From Lactifluus volemus (Eukaryota; Basidiomycota; Agaricomycetes; Russulales; Russulaceae): 64,000 bases of DNA. This document shows, in pieces, positions 33,932 to 46,500 of the stretch. The number at the start of each line of letters is the position of its first letter. Position 1 is the stretch's first letter. The stretch spans positions 248,001 to 312,000 of the forward strand of contig WTXI01000006.1 in NCBI GenBank assembly GCA_022376515.1, given 5' to 3'. Under the pieces are notes generated by a model. That model was not told the DNA's origin. It did no database searches and worked only from the letters and a program-made list of their open reading frames with translations. The translations under genes were made by a program, and so were the position numbers.

Positions 33932-34660
33932 TCATCCCAAGCTTTGGGTGTTCAAAGGGTCGTCAGAGAAAGCGGCGGTACTCCAATCCTCCTCGTCCTG
34001 TAAACCTGCACTTGACGTGGTTTGGTCTTCCTCAGCCATGGAGGATCGAAATACTGTTGGAGGAAGAGATTTTGTCATTCCAAAGGTCCTGGGAGTACGA
34101 CGTAGGGGTTTCACAGGGCGGGACAAGGCAAGATCATTAGCTGCGATCAATGATGTACTTTGCATCACGACATCAGATTCCATGTCATCTTGGCCCATGG
34201 TACCACCATCAAGGGATTCGTCAAGCTCATCGCGAGCACGTTTTCTATCGGACGATGCAAGGGTTGTAGAATGTGAAAATTGAGAATAGACGGCATGAAG
34301 GGTATCGTTAGAAGAACGGAAGATTGGGGTAGAGGAATCGTTAATGGATGTTGAACTTTCAATCTGCACGGATGCAGGGGAGAATCGGTGTGTGGCATAA
34401 CCCTCGGAGACGCCTGTGAATGAGAGATGAATTGAAGTATTGTAAGATGACTGACTCACTCCTCCGTATGCGACTTCCTAGGTTCTGAAGACGGGCGTTT
34501 AAATCTGGGGAGAGACTTTTAAATAGGGTAAATTAATTAAAGTATGTGAGGTAAAGATGTGGGGGTTGACTGACAGATCAGAAGCAGAAGATTGAAAAGA
34601 GGTATCTGCGATGATACGAGCATGTTGGGTCAAAGGACGCTTTGTTTCAGTTTCAGACAT
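33932..34660 (-). CDS. putative small ribonucleotide-reductase inhibitor (Spd1/Dif1-like, RNR_inhib family)
   Basis: Three exons; ATG 34660 gives MSETETKRPLTQHARIIADT, then after introns LLSPDLNARLQNLGSRIRR and SVSEGYATHRFSPAS. The pattern 'L-x3-N/A-x2-L-x-x-G-x-RIR(R/K)SVSEGY' resembles, as I remember it, the conserved Hug/RNR-inhibitor segment of Spd1/Dif1 proteins, which restrain RNR in fungi. The remainder is disordered and acidic (DDMESDVVMQ, a KRARDELDE nuclear-type patch, EEDQTTSSAGLQDEEDW) and ends DDPLNTQSLG at 33932. Short, disordered regulators evolve fast, so similarity is limited to one segment and the call is tentative. Alternatively an unrelated nuclear disordered protein. Divergent from the kelch gene (211 bp). 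Confidence 0.5.
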
Positions 34661-34871
34661 TGTGGTGTTCGGTGGGTGAACACGGTCGTTGTTATGTAGC
34701 CGGGCCGGGGATAGCCGAAACGGTGAACATTGACCGTAGACCGCAAAGAAGCCCAGGCTTAGAAGGGGGGCGTGGGCGTGGGGGTCCTTTTGGCTTGCTG
34801 GGTCAGGTCAATCCTAAAGCAAGTTTTTGCAGCCGTTTGCTGCGGGGCGTTCCCCAGCCAAGCCAAGTATC

Positions 34872-37800
34872 ATGACTTTTCTATATGCCTTTCTCCTCTG
34901 GTCTTTACTCAAATCATTCCCACTCATCCGTGCTCAAGCTATATCTACTTCCGCCCAAATCCCCCCTCTTCAATGGCTCAATCTCACAGGTCTTCTTCAA
35001 GGCCCCGCAGCCCCCCCTCTCAAGGATGCTTCTATTGGTTATGATGACCCAACCCGTACTCTCATCATTTTCGGCGGCGAATCTCAAGGTGGCTTCCGCA
35101 GCAACAGACATACCTGTCAGCCCTTCTTTTTTTTTGCTCCCGTTCTTCTTAATCCCTAAACTTCACCCATCAAATCTCCCCAGTCTCAACTTGAACACCC
35201 TTACTTGGACCACTCCCGTTCCTCTCAGTGGAACTAACAAATTACCACCACCAAGGAGTGCAGCCATCGGAGGCGGCGATTTCGCCGCAAGCTAGTACGT
35301 CCATCGTCCTTCTCTCACTACTACTTACACCCTTATCGGTATCTCAAAGCCGCAACGGTTATGTCGTTATCGGAGGTAAAGGTACTGATGGGCAACCTCT
35401 AGCTGATGTCTGGGTAAGTCCCCTTCGCGCATTCGCCCTCACCTAGCATCAATTCAAGACGGTTTCCCAGGAATTCGATTTCTTTAACCAATATTGGTCC
35501 AATGTCGATCTATCGGCCAACACCGTCACACCCGCCATTCTAGGTGCTGCAGGCGGGATCGACACCAACGTCCCGTTCAATCTTACTGCCGTATCCAACT
35601 CTTATTTCCTCATGGGCGGCGTCACAAGTACCGGTAAAACACTTACCCCTGCCCCCTTTCCCAAATCTGGCGACTCGATATCTCCGGAACTCTTTCCGCC
35701 AACGTCGAGTCCCTTGTCGGGACGTGGACCAAAATCACCGCAGGTAATAACACCGCTGTATCTGGTCAAGGTGGCACTATTGTCAAGGAGCAACTAGTCG
35801 CTTTCGGTGGTTGTGTAGCCACAGCCAATCCCAACATTTCCTGTGCTCAACCCTACTCCTATGTCACCGACGCCGTCACTCAGATTGCAGTATCCTCCGA
35901 AGCCTGTGCTGTACCTCGTATCGGTACTGCTCTCGTGGCGAACAAGAATACTTTTTCTGCCAGCTTTGCCCCACAAGTCTTTGTTCTCTTCGGCCTGTTT
36001 AACAATTCTCTCTGGGATGATCAAGGCGGCCTTCAAAAAGGCGAGGTTGTAAGTCGACCATTTTCTTCGTTTTCGGCTTCATTCATTCACACTATTCTTG
36101 GTTAGGATGTCCTTGACATTAATGGCGGTTCCTGGGCCCGTATCCTCCCTGCTGGCGATCCTGGCACGACGGGAACTGCAACCTTCCCCCAACCTCGCAG
36201 CGGGGCAGCTTCGATATCCTTCCCCAGTGGGCTCGTCGGTAATGCGCGGGATGCATACTCTGACACGATCATATTTGGCGGTCAAGACGCTTCAGGCAAC
36301 TACCTGGGTGACATTTGGGTTCTCAGGGCTTACAATGGATCAATCACTAAATCAGGTCAACATTGGCCCGGCTTTGGTAACGGACAATTGCAGACAGGCG
36401 TGAATGCGGCCGGCCAGGGCGTCACCATGCAATATATGACCACTTGTGCAAGTCAGATAGGCACATCTGGTTCCTCATCTGGCCACGGCCCTTCCAAGTC
36501 TTCACCCCCATCATCTTCATCCCCACAGAACAATGCGTTTAACAGATTCGACACCTCACTGACGCACAAGTCGCTGGCTCCAATATCTTTAGCACTGCTT
36601 CTTCCGACTATCATTTTCTATCGATTATCATTGCCATCTACCTCCAGCTCCTCGTCGCAGCACTACCTTGGCCTGCGATATGTTTCTGTATTGATGTTGA
36701 TCGTCGCATACGGTGCCGGTCTGGCAGGTTTGGTGTCTTCCTTCACCTCGATCAGCGAGGTCTCTCCCAGTGGTGGGACGTCGTCCAATGCGGTCTTGAA
36801 GACGCTACATGGTCAAGCGGGACTTGGTTTGTTCATTGCTTTATACGCCATCATCCCCCTTCTGTTCCTCGCCTACCTTCTACGATGGCGCTTGCTTACC
36901 TCCACGCCGAAGGGTATCGTGGGGAAGATCCGGGCTGAACGATCTCGTGCTGACTCCTCCGACACAGCAGAGAAACTTAATTCATACAAGAGCACCACGG
37001 ACACAAATCAACAAAGCGTCTTGCGTACACCCGTACCTCCTTCGTCTCCAGGACATACTCCATCTCCATCTCGGCACCTCGGATTCTGGTTTCGAAACAA
37101 AGAGGGACGGATATCCAGTGAAAGTGCCACCGAATCCGAATCGCCAATCCCTCGCACCTTTGAAGTTGTCAATCGACCAGCCCGGATGCGCAATCCAAGT
37201 GCAAGTGCAGGCGGCTCATCCAACCCCTATGAACCTGCCCATAGGTCAACTCCCCGCAATTTGAGCGATCTAAGTTGGCTTGAGCGCCGTCGAAGCGTAA
37301 ACGCTGTGGTACGTATCAAAGCTGATGATTGGGAGTCCTCTTACTGAGATGGACGCTTACAGGGTGATCTGGACTACGCTTTGATGCAGCTGAATAATCG
37401 CGTCCATTCTTCAACGCCCGCGACCACGACGCATCTTAGCGCTCAAGCATTGTCAGATCCGCCTTCAGCAAAAGTCCAACAACCCTTGATTCCACGAAAA
37501 GACGAAACGGCGCTTCATATCTTTATGCACATTCTCATTTTAGCTCTGTGCGTACTTTCGCTGGTCGAGCTCTGGCACCGCGCGTCGATGGCATTATTCG
37601 CCACTTTCTTGGCTTGGACTGTCGCATTCTACGTCGTTCTTGTCTTCCTCTCTTGGCATGGACGTCCTCGGCAATCTACCCTCACGGTCCTCCTTGCTCG
37701 CATTCGAGGAAATTACCACTTGGTTACAGCCCAAACGGGATCTCCAAGCGCTTCCCGTCCTATCTCCATGGCCGGAACAGACCAGTTCCCGTTCCCCCAC

Positions 37801-38019
37801 GAAGCACGTAGCCCTTATCTCCATCAACCCTTGTGTCAACCAGCACCGGAGGACGACTTGCATTCTGCGTCTTATGCCGGTATGCGATCCGACACGGAAA
37901 TCGAATCAGATGAAGACGAGGAGACACGGCAGCGCCGTATCGAGGATGAAATTGGCCGCCGCGATGTCTCGATCGTCACCGTTCCAAAGCGCAAACTATG
38001 GGTTACGAATCCTACGTAA
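34872..38019 (+). CDS. kelch-repeat cell-surface protein with multispan C-terminus
   Basis: ATG 34872 starts a signal peptide (TFLYAFLLWSLLKSFPLIRA). The luminal part is a kelch/galactose-oxidase-like propeller: KDASIGYDDPTRTLIIFGGE, LNLNTLTWTTPVPLSG, RNGYVVIGGKGTDGQPLADV, EFDFFNQYWSNVDL, SYFLMGGVTSTG, and later blades with GGQ, WVLR and NGS sites. A Ser/Pro linker precedes several TMs (LAPISLALLLPTIIFY, SVLMLIVAYGAGLAGLVSSF, GLFIALYAIIPLLFLAYLL), a long Ser/Pro/Arg loop, and two more TMs (LHIFMHILILALCVLSLV and ALFATFLAWTVAFYVVLV) before an acidic tail. Stop at 38017-38019. At least nine exons. Resembles uncharacterised fungal proteins with kelch ectodomains; catalytic copper-site residues were not verified, so the role is unknown. 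Confidence 0.8.
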
Positions 38020-38542
38020 CATCATCCCATTTTATTCATCAGCCTTCCTCCCTCCTCCCTCCCTCCTCTTCCCCCCTAACCTGTTCTTCCCTGCGCACCA
38101 GATCTTTCTATACCCTATGTCTCGCTTGCAAGACCCTGCATGTTAATGTCTTTATCTCCTCACGCTGTCGTGTCGTGTCTCTTAAGTCGCATTGGATGTT
38201 CACCCCCTACTTCCCCTTTGCCTTGCCTTTCCCCCTTATCTTCATGCTTCCCCTTTCCCCTTCCCTCTCCCCCCCTTTCACTATTTTTCCTTTGTAAGGT
38301 CCATGGTTATTCCTCGCATAGATACTTATCTCGCGGACGTCGGACGTCACAGACACGTCATGCCGCTGTACGCTCTCGAAATGATATTAAAAAAGACGAT
38401 CTACGATGCCATGTCCGTTCGTGCTAATCAGGAAAAAAAAAAAACTATGAAAATTGCAGAGAATGTAGTTATTGCTAGGTGTCACGATGAGAAATAATAT
38501 TGAAAACAATGTGATGACGGGGTAGGTTGGTGGTCGCCAGGA
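38020..38542. other. convergent intergenic, pyrimidine-rich
   Basis: 523 bp between the kelch gene and the large low-complexity gene, tail-to-tail. Unusually CT-rich around 38050-38290 (repeated CCCTCC and CCCC TTT tracts), then an A-run at 38435. Probably 3' UTRs; no gene seen. Confidence 0.45.
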
Positions 38543-41457
38543 TCAGGGCTGTCCCCCTTCAACTATTTCTCGTCGCCACCTGTCCACTCGTCCAAACTTC
38601 GTCATATCCGCCGCGTCAGGTGCAGCACTTGGCGGGGCTGGTGGCGGGCCAAAGGGCGGGATCATTTGCGGGAGCACGGGAGCACCGAAGAACCCGGAGC
38701 CCATAAGCGACGGCGGGGAAAACATCATGCTTTGATGCACCTGCGCCTGCAGTATCATTTGTGTTGCTGTTGTTGCTGTTGCAAGAACATATTATATTGC
38801 GTACGTCGCTGCTGCTCCGGGTGGAACGCAAGAGGAAGATCGTCGTCGTCTTCACCGGCAGCGTGTCCCAATTGCGATTGCGAAGACATGAAACGTGATG
38901 CCCGCAAGCCCAGTGGCTTGTCATCTTCATCTTCATCCTCGTCCTCGTCCCCCTTCTTATGATCACCACCGTCGTCACGTCAGCGTCAAGAGGTGAGCTT
39001 TCCAATAGCCTGGATTTCGACAGTAGTTGCGATAACGGTTTCTCCTCATCCGAATCCGATGGTCGGAGCCCACAGGGCCAAGACGAGTCGCGCGTTGAAC
39101 GGCACGACTGACGGTGGCGGCCAATGGTATGTCTTCTTCGCTATCGTCATCTTCCACAGACTGGGTGGCGGAGTGAGCGAAGGGAGCGGGCCTGCGCGCA
39201 CGGTTGGGATACCGCGGTCCAACACCAGTGGTACGAACGGGCCCGTTCAACTCCTTATCGGATTCTCCAGAATGCCAGCCCTCGGCGCTGACCTCTGGGG
39301 GAGGCCGCGGCGCTCTTCCATCACTCGATTCCCCACTGCTCTCTGTTTCATCATCGTTTGGGGGAGGCGGGACCCTTCTTTCGATGGTTCTCTGGACACG
39401 GGGCGTGGGAGTCTCGATACATACCGTCGGCTGTTCGACAGGAATATCTAGAGGGGTCGGCTTTTCTTTCCTCTTCTTTTTCTTGGACTTCTTTTCCAAT
39501 CGCGCTGCCTCGATAGCTTCCTGCTTTCTCTGTTCCTCCGCCTCTTCCGCCTCAATTTGTTTGAGTTTTTCCATCTCACGCTCCCACAGTGTGTCAACAC
39601 CAAAGACTGACCGTGCGTTACGTACGCCACTCTGCGAGGGCCGTAATCCTTGCAGGTGAGGTTGATCAAAATCAAGAAGGGGTTTCCCACTGAACGAGCC
39701 ACTCCGTGCAAGGTTAGGACGCGTTTCAGAAGCCATCAGATTTTGTGATACTGGACGCTGATCCAATGACGCGGGATCTATCAGTGTGCTAGAGCGTTGC
39801 ATTTGGCCACGGGCCATCATGGAGGGCCGATTGTCCCCGGTGAAAACTCTGAGTGACATGCAGTATCAGTTACGAGACACTGAAAAAAAAAAAGGAAACA
39901 TGCCTTTGCTTGCTGCGTCTAGTAGCCTTGCGGGATTCGAGTTCGTCAACAAGGCTACGCCCGTATAGCTTTCCGGGGGGCCGCTCAGCATTTCTCGGTT
40001 CTTCTACGATCACTGAAACAGGTCGCGCTGGTTCCTCTTGAAGAAGTTCATCAACAACCTGTTCACCGTCTTCTAGGGCTCGGCGGAGACCAGTATCGAT
40101 GTCTGTGTAAGCGACATCGCGCTGTCCTCCCACCATGAGGGTGTTCCTGAATGTCAGCTGAGATAACGTGAGGTTGGCACGGGGATTAGGCGTAAATGAA
40201 TTAGAAGCTATCGGGACCGCCGAGTCTGGAGGGTTTGCAAGAAGTGTTCCGGTGGATAGACGACGATTAGAGTCTGACCGTGCCCCTTGGGGTAGAGGAG
40301 GACCATCTGTTGAAATCTCGAAGCCTTCTCTGCTCATAGAGCTTGGCGCAGCGACAGCCTGGCTCTGGGACTGGAGCGGACTCGGCATGACAAGGACCTT
40401 CGGGCGCATAAGTCCATGGTTGAATACGGCCTTTCTCGGATGTTCTGTCGGCTTGTGTACGAAACGGCATCATTATCACGTAGCATGGATGCATTTGACA
40501 GCGTTCTCGTACGAGTCCATGTGTTTGGATCTAGGCGAGAGAACGCAGACAAAGGTCGCGAAGAGGGATAGGGAGCTTCCTCTGCAAGGATATTTGGGAA
40601 CCAAGCGACCCCATGGTGCCCATTGACATCGTCCGTGCACGAGCCTTTGGGTCGAAACGCGATGCCTGGTCGGGTGAAGGCGGTTCTAATTCAAAAGGAT
40701 TTGGCAACTCTTCCGCCTCGGCGAGGAGACCCTTAGAACCCATGCTAGCGAAAGACGCTGCGCGCTCGCGAGATGGAACATGAACCCATCAATGGGACCA
40801 GGAGATGCGGAACGGACGGACTGTACCGGGAATGGAATGGAGTGAAGAGGAGGCGTAACCGGTAGACGGTCAATAGCGTCGTGAGTTGATGAGGGGCGCT
40901 GGTGTCGTGGCGGTCTATACGATTGGTATTCGCCTAGGTCCACGGCGGCACTAAGCGACCTTGGCCTCGTCTCTGTCGTTGGTGAATCTAAAAATGCGCC
41001 TCCTGCGCCAAAAGAATCTAAATTTCCCATGCTCTGCGAGCGACCAGAAAGATACGGAGCGACGTGTGTGGCTGGGTGAGGATTGGGGAGGGCCGCAACC
41101 TTCTCCTTGCCCTTGGCACTTTTTCTGCGGTCACCTTTCTCCTTTGGAATGAACGAGTCGAGTCCCCAAGAGCTGAGGTCGACCTCCATTTCGTCTTCGC
41201 CTTCTTCAGGGGCACCATCCGAGAAAATTGTGTCTCTCCCAAATGGATTCCTGAGCATGTCTGCCGAACTCGGTGTCCTGGAAAGACCCTGAACAGACTC
41301 TGTTTTCGAACCAGTCGCATGACCTCCTGGAAGGTCGATGCTGAGATAGTCTACGCTCTTTCTCCGCTGTGGAGGAAGTGGTGGGATCGACGTAGGTGAG
41401 CAAAGACGGCGCTTTCGTGGGCGGAGCGGAAGGGCTTTGTTGGATCGGAGGGATCAT
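38543..41457 (-). CDS. large low-complexity protein, unknown function, reading frame repeatedly broken
   Basis: Start ATG 41457 (MIPPIQQSPSAPPTKAPSLL). Recognisable blocks in order on the minus strand: PPLPPQRRKSVDYLSIDLPG, SSADMLRNPFGRDTIFSDG, EMEVDLSSWGLDSFIPKEKG, SRERAASFASMGSKGL, PPSPDQASRFDPKARARTMS, MRPKVLVMPSPLQSQ, FRNTLMVGGQRDVAYTDI, GKLYGRSLVDELESRKA, MARGQMQRSSTLIDPAS, VDTLWEREMEKLKQIEAEE (coiled coil) with a KKSKKKKRKEK nuclear-type patch, DSDEEKPLSQLLSKSRLL, a polyglutamine run (38760-38785) and a Pro-rich end FGPPPAPPSAAPDAADMTKF. Similar uncharacterised proteins occur in Agaricomycetes as far as I recall. The frame switches at least four times with no splice sites, each explained by one missing base. 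Function unknown. Confidence 0.65.
38758..38785 (-). repeat. CAA/CAG polyglutamine tract
   Basis: Imperfect CAA/CAG repeat on the minus strand encoding a short Gln run inside the large low-complexity gene; prone to length variation. Confidence 0.8.
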
Positions 41458-43522
41458 TGTCTATTCTAGTACGAGAATGAGTGAAGTGTCATGAGTGCAG
41501 GATTTGTATCGAACCTATGAGAGCAGCTGCGAGTTGGAGGCGCGAAAAAGAGGCCATAGTCTCGTTGTCCCTCTTCTCTCGTGGCTCACCCCATGCCACG
41601 TGCACTTTTATAAATATCATCCATTCAAAAATAGGCCGCTCATCTGGCTTTGAAGAGGCGTCAATGAACTACCCTCGGATTTTCAAAAGGTTTTTCAAAA
41701 GCTTCATATGGACTTTCATTGTTTGCTATTTGTCGGGCATACAGGAGCTGCTTCGCCACAACACGCGACTTTTCGTCATGTATGACGCATCTCCCGCCAG
41801 CAAACAATGACGGCATTTGCACATGATATGATACGCTAACACTGGTCGTGTTTGGAATGTAGCTGGAATGCATAAACTCACACCCTCCGCTGTAGGATGT
41901 TCGGTGCATGCCCTGCATCCTGATTGACAGGTACCTTTCCTCGAAGATGCAACAGTGAAATGGGAGAACTACGGGCACAAAGTGCGCGATAGAGATCAAG
42001 CCGTCGTCTTTCAACTGTGCGTAGTTTTACCTGTGTTCCGGCTTATTGGTTGAATTCCACTCGGTTGAACGCCATAGAACGATCCTCACAAAGTGTTAGC
42101 CAAAACTGTGATTCATCTCCGCTCCAATGGGGTATATAAAAGGCTGCGTATTCGAAGTCGTATCCCTCATCCTCATCATCTCATCCCTTGTCTTCGGTCT
42201 TCCCCCTCGTTCAATTGTGGCCCGCTCAGCTGTCAGCTTGTTACTGCTTTTTGTGCGCATGCCACCGGGGGTGAAGATAGAAGGTGCAAGGGGAGTTGAT
42301 GTCGAAGTGAGTGTGCATCGGGTGGTAGCGACGGGTCTAGATGGCCGGGGAGTTCTGACGAGTTGCTGGGGGACTGGCACTCGTACCCCTCGAGGACGCA
42401 AGAGGCATAAGAAAGCCCAACGTGATAAAGAAATGGTCCCGAGGTTTAGAACCGGTTGTCTTGCCTTTGATGGCCGGGACCCATCGCTGCTGCCCACCCC
42501 ACGGAGAGTTTTGATACCGGAAAAATACATATCTCCGTGGGTTGATTCGTTAATATGTGTGATCCCATTCTCGTCACGAATCCATGGACGCATCCCAATT
42601 TCTTAGTCTTTCAGACGGCATTCAACTTCGTCAATATCCGGCCTCAGTTGAAAACATGTAGGAGCTAAGCCCACAAACCGCCAACGCTTGATGCTTGATG
42701 GATAACGCCGCAGGTTGGGTTATGGACGAACGAAAGATCGCATGTGATAGGCATACCTAGGCGTACAGATATATGTGATGTCAGCGCCAAGTTTTTGTAC
42801 AATGCCTAAACTTGTTACTGTGTTGAAAAAGATCCAATCGATCGAGCTAGCGCTGCCGCTCACTCGTAGAGGGGACGTAGCGGCAATGTATTCGAAGCAT
42901 TCCGTTTCCAAAGTCAAATGGTTATATCGACTGTGTCCTGATGATTCTCGACGTGGACGGTAGGAGGCGCAATCCTCCATGGCATGCAAGTCACGCCCTT
43001 TGCCAACAGAAAGTAGGTGGAAGAGATACATCAGGCCGCTTTCTGGGCGAGAATGCTACCCTGCGAGTGCAGTAAGATAGATACCGGAAAACTTGTCTTC
43101 TGGCCGGACATCTGAGTCTATGTAGCCATCGGCGCGTTCAATTTGCGGTTCGCACAATGTTTTCAGCTACCACCACGTCCATTGGGGGTTATCCTTGATG
43201 ACATGACGTTGACGTTCTCGAACCCCGTATCCAGGGAATCCTGGATTGCAAGAAACCATACTATCTTACTGATGGAAGTATCAGCGAACCCCAGCAAGGG
43301 AAGATAGAAATGAACATGAGCATGCTGCCCAGTGAAGACAATGGACGCGGTTGCGGAAGGGTCAAGCATGGGGATATCAATAGCTACACGCTAAGACGAT
43401 TGCGACTTAATATGCCAACCTACTAGCAACAATGGATGGAACAATGTAGGATCATGTTGTGATTTGAGCGCCTTTTTATTGATAATAACGGCGTAAATAT
43501 CGAGATGAAACGTTCAAGGATA
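41458..43522. other. long intergenic region, largely unexplained
   Basis: 2.07 kb, the longest gene-poor stretch. It holds a CCAAT plus TATA element (42124-42141), open frames on both strands at 42096-42606 that shadow each other, and minus-strand fragments at 42720-43370. One open stretch (43163-43369) looks mildly protein-like (DPSATASIVFTGQHAHVHF, then YLPLLGFADTSI) and another near 43030-43140 reads ADGYIDSDVRPEDKFSG and YLTALAG, but I could not join them into a model or match a family. They may be a decayed or frame-damaged gene. Confidence 0.4.
42124..42141 (+). promoter_or_regulatory. CCAAT box plus consensus TATA box
   Basis: CCAAT at 42124-42128 and TATATAAAA at 42133-42141, followed at a normal distance by a CT-rich leader (42158-42215) of the type found at fungal transcription starts. 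No downstream gene is certain: ATG 42260 opens 115 codons (MPPGVKIEGARGVDVEV...) with no recognised domain. Confidence 0.5.
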
Positions 43523-46500
43523 TTATAGTTCATCGTGAGAGGGTAAGTCGTCGGTGTACTCCTCGATATCAACCTTGATCTTCTTCTTCATTTCATCCGA
43601 CAAAATCACCTTTGGCTTGCCATCATCATTCTCTGGTGGTTCAAACGCGACCGGCTCGGGCTTTGACTCGTACTCCGACTCGTCGAGGACCACAGGATCA
43701 ACTGGCGGCGCTGGCTTCACCGTAGCATCGGTTGCTGCAGTCTCTGACACTCCAAGGGAGCGGCGGAGGACACGGTCCACCCGCATGAGAAATCTAGAAT
43801 AAAGTAGTCAGGAAGGAGCGAGAGTGCACATTTTGCCGCCTCTTACTCATTAGAATCGGATACCTCGAAACCAGAGCGAACGAGAGCACCGTCAATTAGG
43901 ATTGATGCGACTTCCCTGAGTTCATCTTCGGCCTCAAAATCGCGCTCCTCATCCTCTACCGGCAGTTGCTCCACACGACGTAGTAGCCCCTCGATCAGAG
44001 GGGAGCGCGGGTTCAACTCGAGGACTTTTTGGCGCTTCGCGAATTCGAACATCATGTTTGAGTCTTGATTCTTGTTTGTCGCACTCATGATACGTTGAAT
44101 ATTTGCGGTGTAACCACCTGCATCAGCGACAATAGCACATGGGCTAGTCACCAGGCGATCGGAGATTATAACTATAGTATACGATGTCAGATTACGAGGC
44201 TGACAGATCAACGTTGGACGAACCATCGCGAACGACATTCTCCACTTGCTTCTTCAGCCAAACCAACAGAGGCTTGTATTTCTCCTTGATCTCTGCCTGC
44301 CTAGCCTTCTCTTCTTCGGGGTCGAGATCTGAGAAAACACGCATTAAATCGCATTCCGAGTTAACTCTACGTTCAAGCTCACCCTCGTCGCCGAACTGGA
44401 GTCCAGCCTTGGCTGCGTCCTGGAATGGGATGCCTCTGACGAATCACAATTCAGTAGCAGGTAAAGTTCGCTATAAAAGTACACCCACTTCCACTTTTTG
44501 AGGTGGTGCAATAGAATTTCATCAATCGAGTCTGTCAGCAGGAGCACCTCGTAGCCCCGGGCATGCAACTTTTCGACAAAAACGCTCTTCGCTAGGGACG
44601 ATACACTCTTCCCAGCATCAGAGACGTAGAAAATTTGCTTCTGACCTGCCTTCTTGTTCTCGATGTACTGGGAAAGATTGTTAGCCAGCATCGACACTAT
44701 AATACGAGAGGAACATACGTCATCTAAAGACATGCTATTTCGTTGATTTGTGGCGAAACGCATCAGTGGGGCCAATTTGTCGCTATTTTTCGAATCCTCA
44801 ATGACACCGAGTTTGAACGCGGTGCCATAAACCTTCTGTGCCTCAGCAAACTTTTCTGGTCTTCTTCAGAAAGCCGTGCGAATGTCTGAATGATTCGCTT
44901 CAAAATCGCCTGCTTGATTTGACGGATGAACGAAGCATTCTGAAGTGTTTCACGGGAACATTCAAGGGAGATCGTCAGCTGACACGATGTAATCAGCCAA
45001 CTAGACCCCAGTGACGATGCAGAGGTCTCCGTACCATCGATAACGGCCTTAACCCAGCTGGCCCACTTGGGCAAGTAATCTTCGCCAAAGTCTGATGTGA
45101 TGAAAGTGCGCTTAACCATCAGGCGTATGCCCTTGATAAGTGCTGTTTGAGCCCCCTGCCAGAAGTCGTCTGGTAGTTTTGCTGGGATATATAGGAGAGC
45201 ACGGAAGGAAATTCCAGAGCCCACATCGCCAGAGAAATGATTCCACGCTAGTGGTTTGCCGTTAAAGTCAAGGAAGGTAGACTGGTAGAACAATTCGTAT
45301 TCGATGGCAGTGATATTCTTAGAGTCCCTGTTCAAGCGCTCATTGTAAGCTAGACCTACCAGGAGGGTTGAAGGCACAAATACCTGGCCCAAAGAGGGGA
45401 GCTGCATTGAGGTGAGCCCAATCATCCACCAGAATCGTCTTCTTTTTGACTTCACTTGGTTGAGAATCTGAATCTTCGACTTCCTCAATGACAGCTTCAT
45501 CTTCCCCATGATCTACAATCTCCTCGTCACTAGCCGGGGATTCACCTACTGGCTCCTCAGGCTCAGGGACTTCCTCCTCACGCTGACGGTACAGATAGAT
45601 TGGGAAAGACGAAGAGAACGCAGAGTGCTTTGACACAAGCTGGGTGATGCTGGAGTGTTCGAGATATTCAAGGGCATCAGACTTCAGGACAAGTGTAATC
45701 TCCGTTCCTCGTTCCAGTGTGTTGCCTCTAGGATCGGGGTAGGTGGAGAAATCGTTGTCGTCACTGGAAGAGCTGAAAATGTATTGCTCCGGATTGGGGT
45801 TTTCGGAAGTTTTGGCGGGAACGGAAGCGACGTAAACCTGATCGGCAACCAAAAAGCTAGCATGGATGTGAGGATAGCGAATTGGGTGTATGCGGGGAAC
45901 ATACCTGCTGTAGAAACCAAGACCGAAGGAGCCAATCAGGTTGCCATTGTTCGCCGACTCCGGGCTGTCCTCAGCTTGTGCAAGAAACTCTGCGGTCCCA
46001 GACTTTGCCAGGGTACCCTTTGGGGAGGTCGGTTTTAAGAATGGGCGCCTATGTTAGTAAAGAATGCAGACGCACCAAGTTCCTAGTCATTTCCTCAGGT
46101 GTCATGCCAATGCCGTTGTCTGGTATATCAACGATCAGCATCATTGCATGCTTTGGATAAGGCAGGACCATGTACCTGTAATAATGATCCGCCCACTCGA
46201 CTTGTCTTCGTCGCTCACAGCCCTAATTGTAATATTGAGGGGGTTGGTACCATCCCAGACATCCTTGTTAGTGAGTGAGGTCAAGCGGAGCTTCTCAAGA
46301 GCATCATTTGCGTTTGAAATGAGTTCCCGCAGAAACACATCACTGTTGCCAAGTGAGGTGAATGTATCTCGAATAAGGTAGCAACGATACCAACCGATGC
46401 GAGTAAAGACTTGGCAGCGGTCACATCAGCGGCGGAAATCAGCTGTAGAGAGTAGTGATTACCTGTTTATTACGATCTTACGAAGGCGAGCAACATCGCT

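Noticed and set aside
33907..33936. CAT/ATC repeat considered as a CRISPR or regulatory array
   Set aside because: Simple trinucleotide repeat without spacers; CRISPR arrays are not expected in a fungal nuclear genome.
42096..42606. Two overlapping open frames over 150 codons on opposite strands
   Set aside because: They shadow each other, neither has a recognised domain, and the plus-strand ATG at 42129 overlaps the TATA box.
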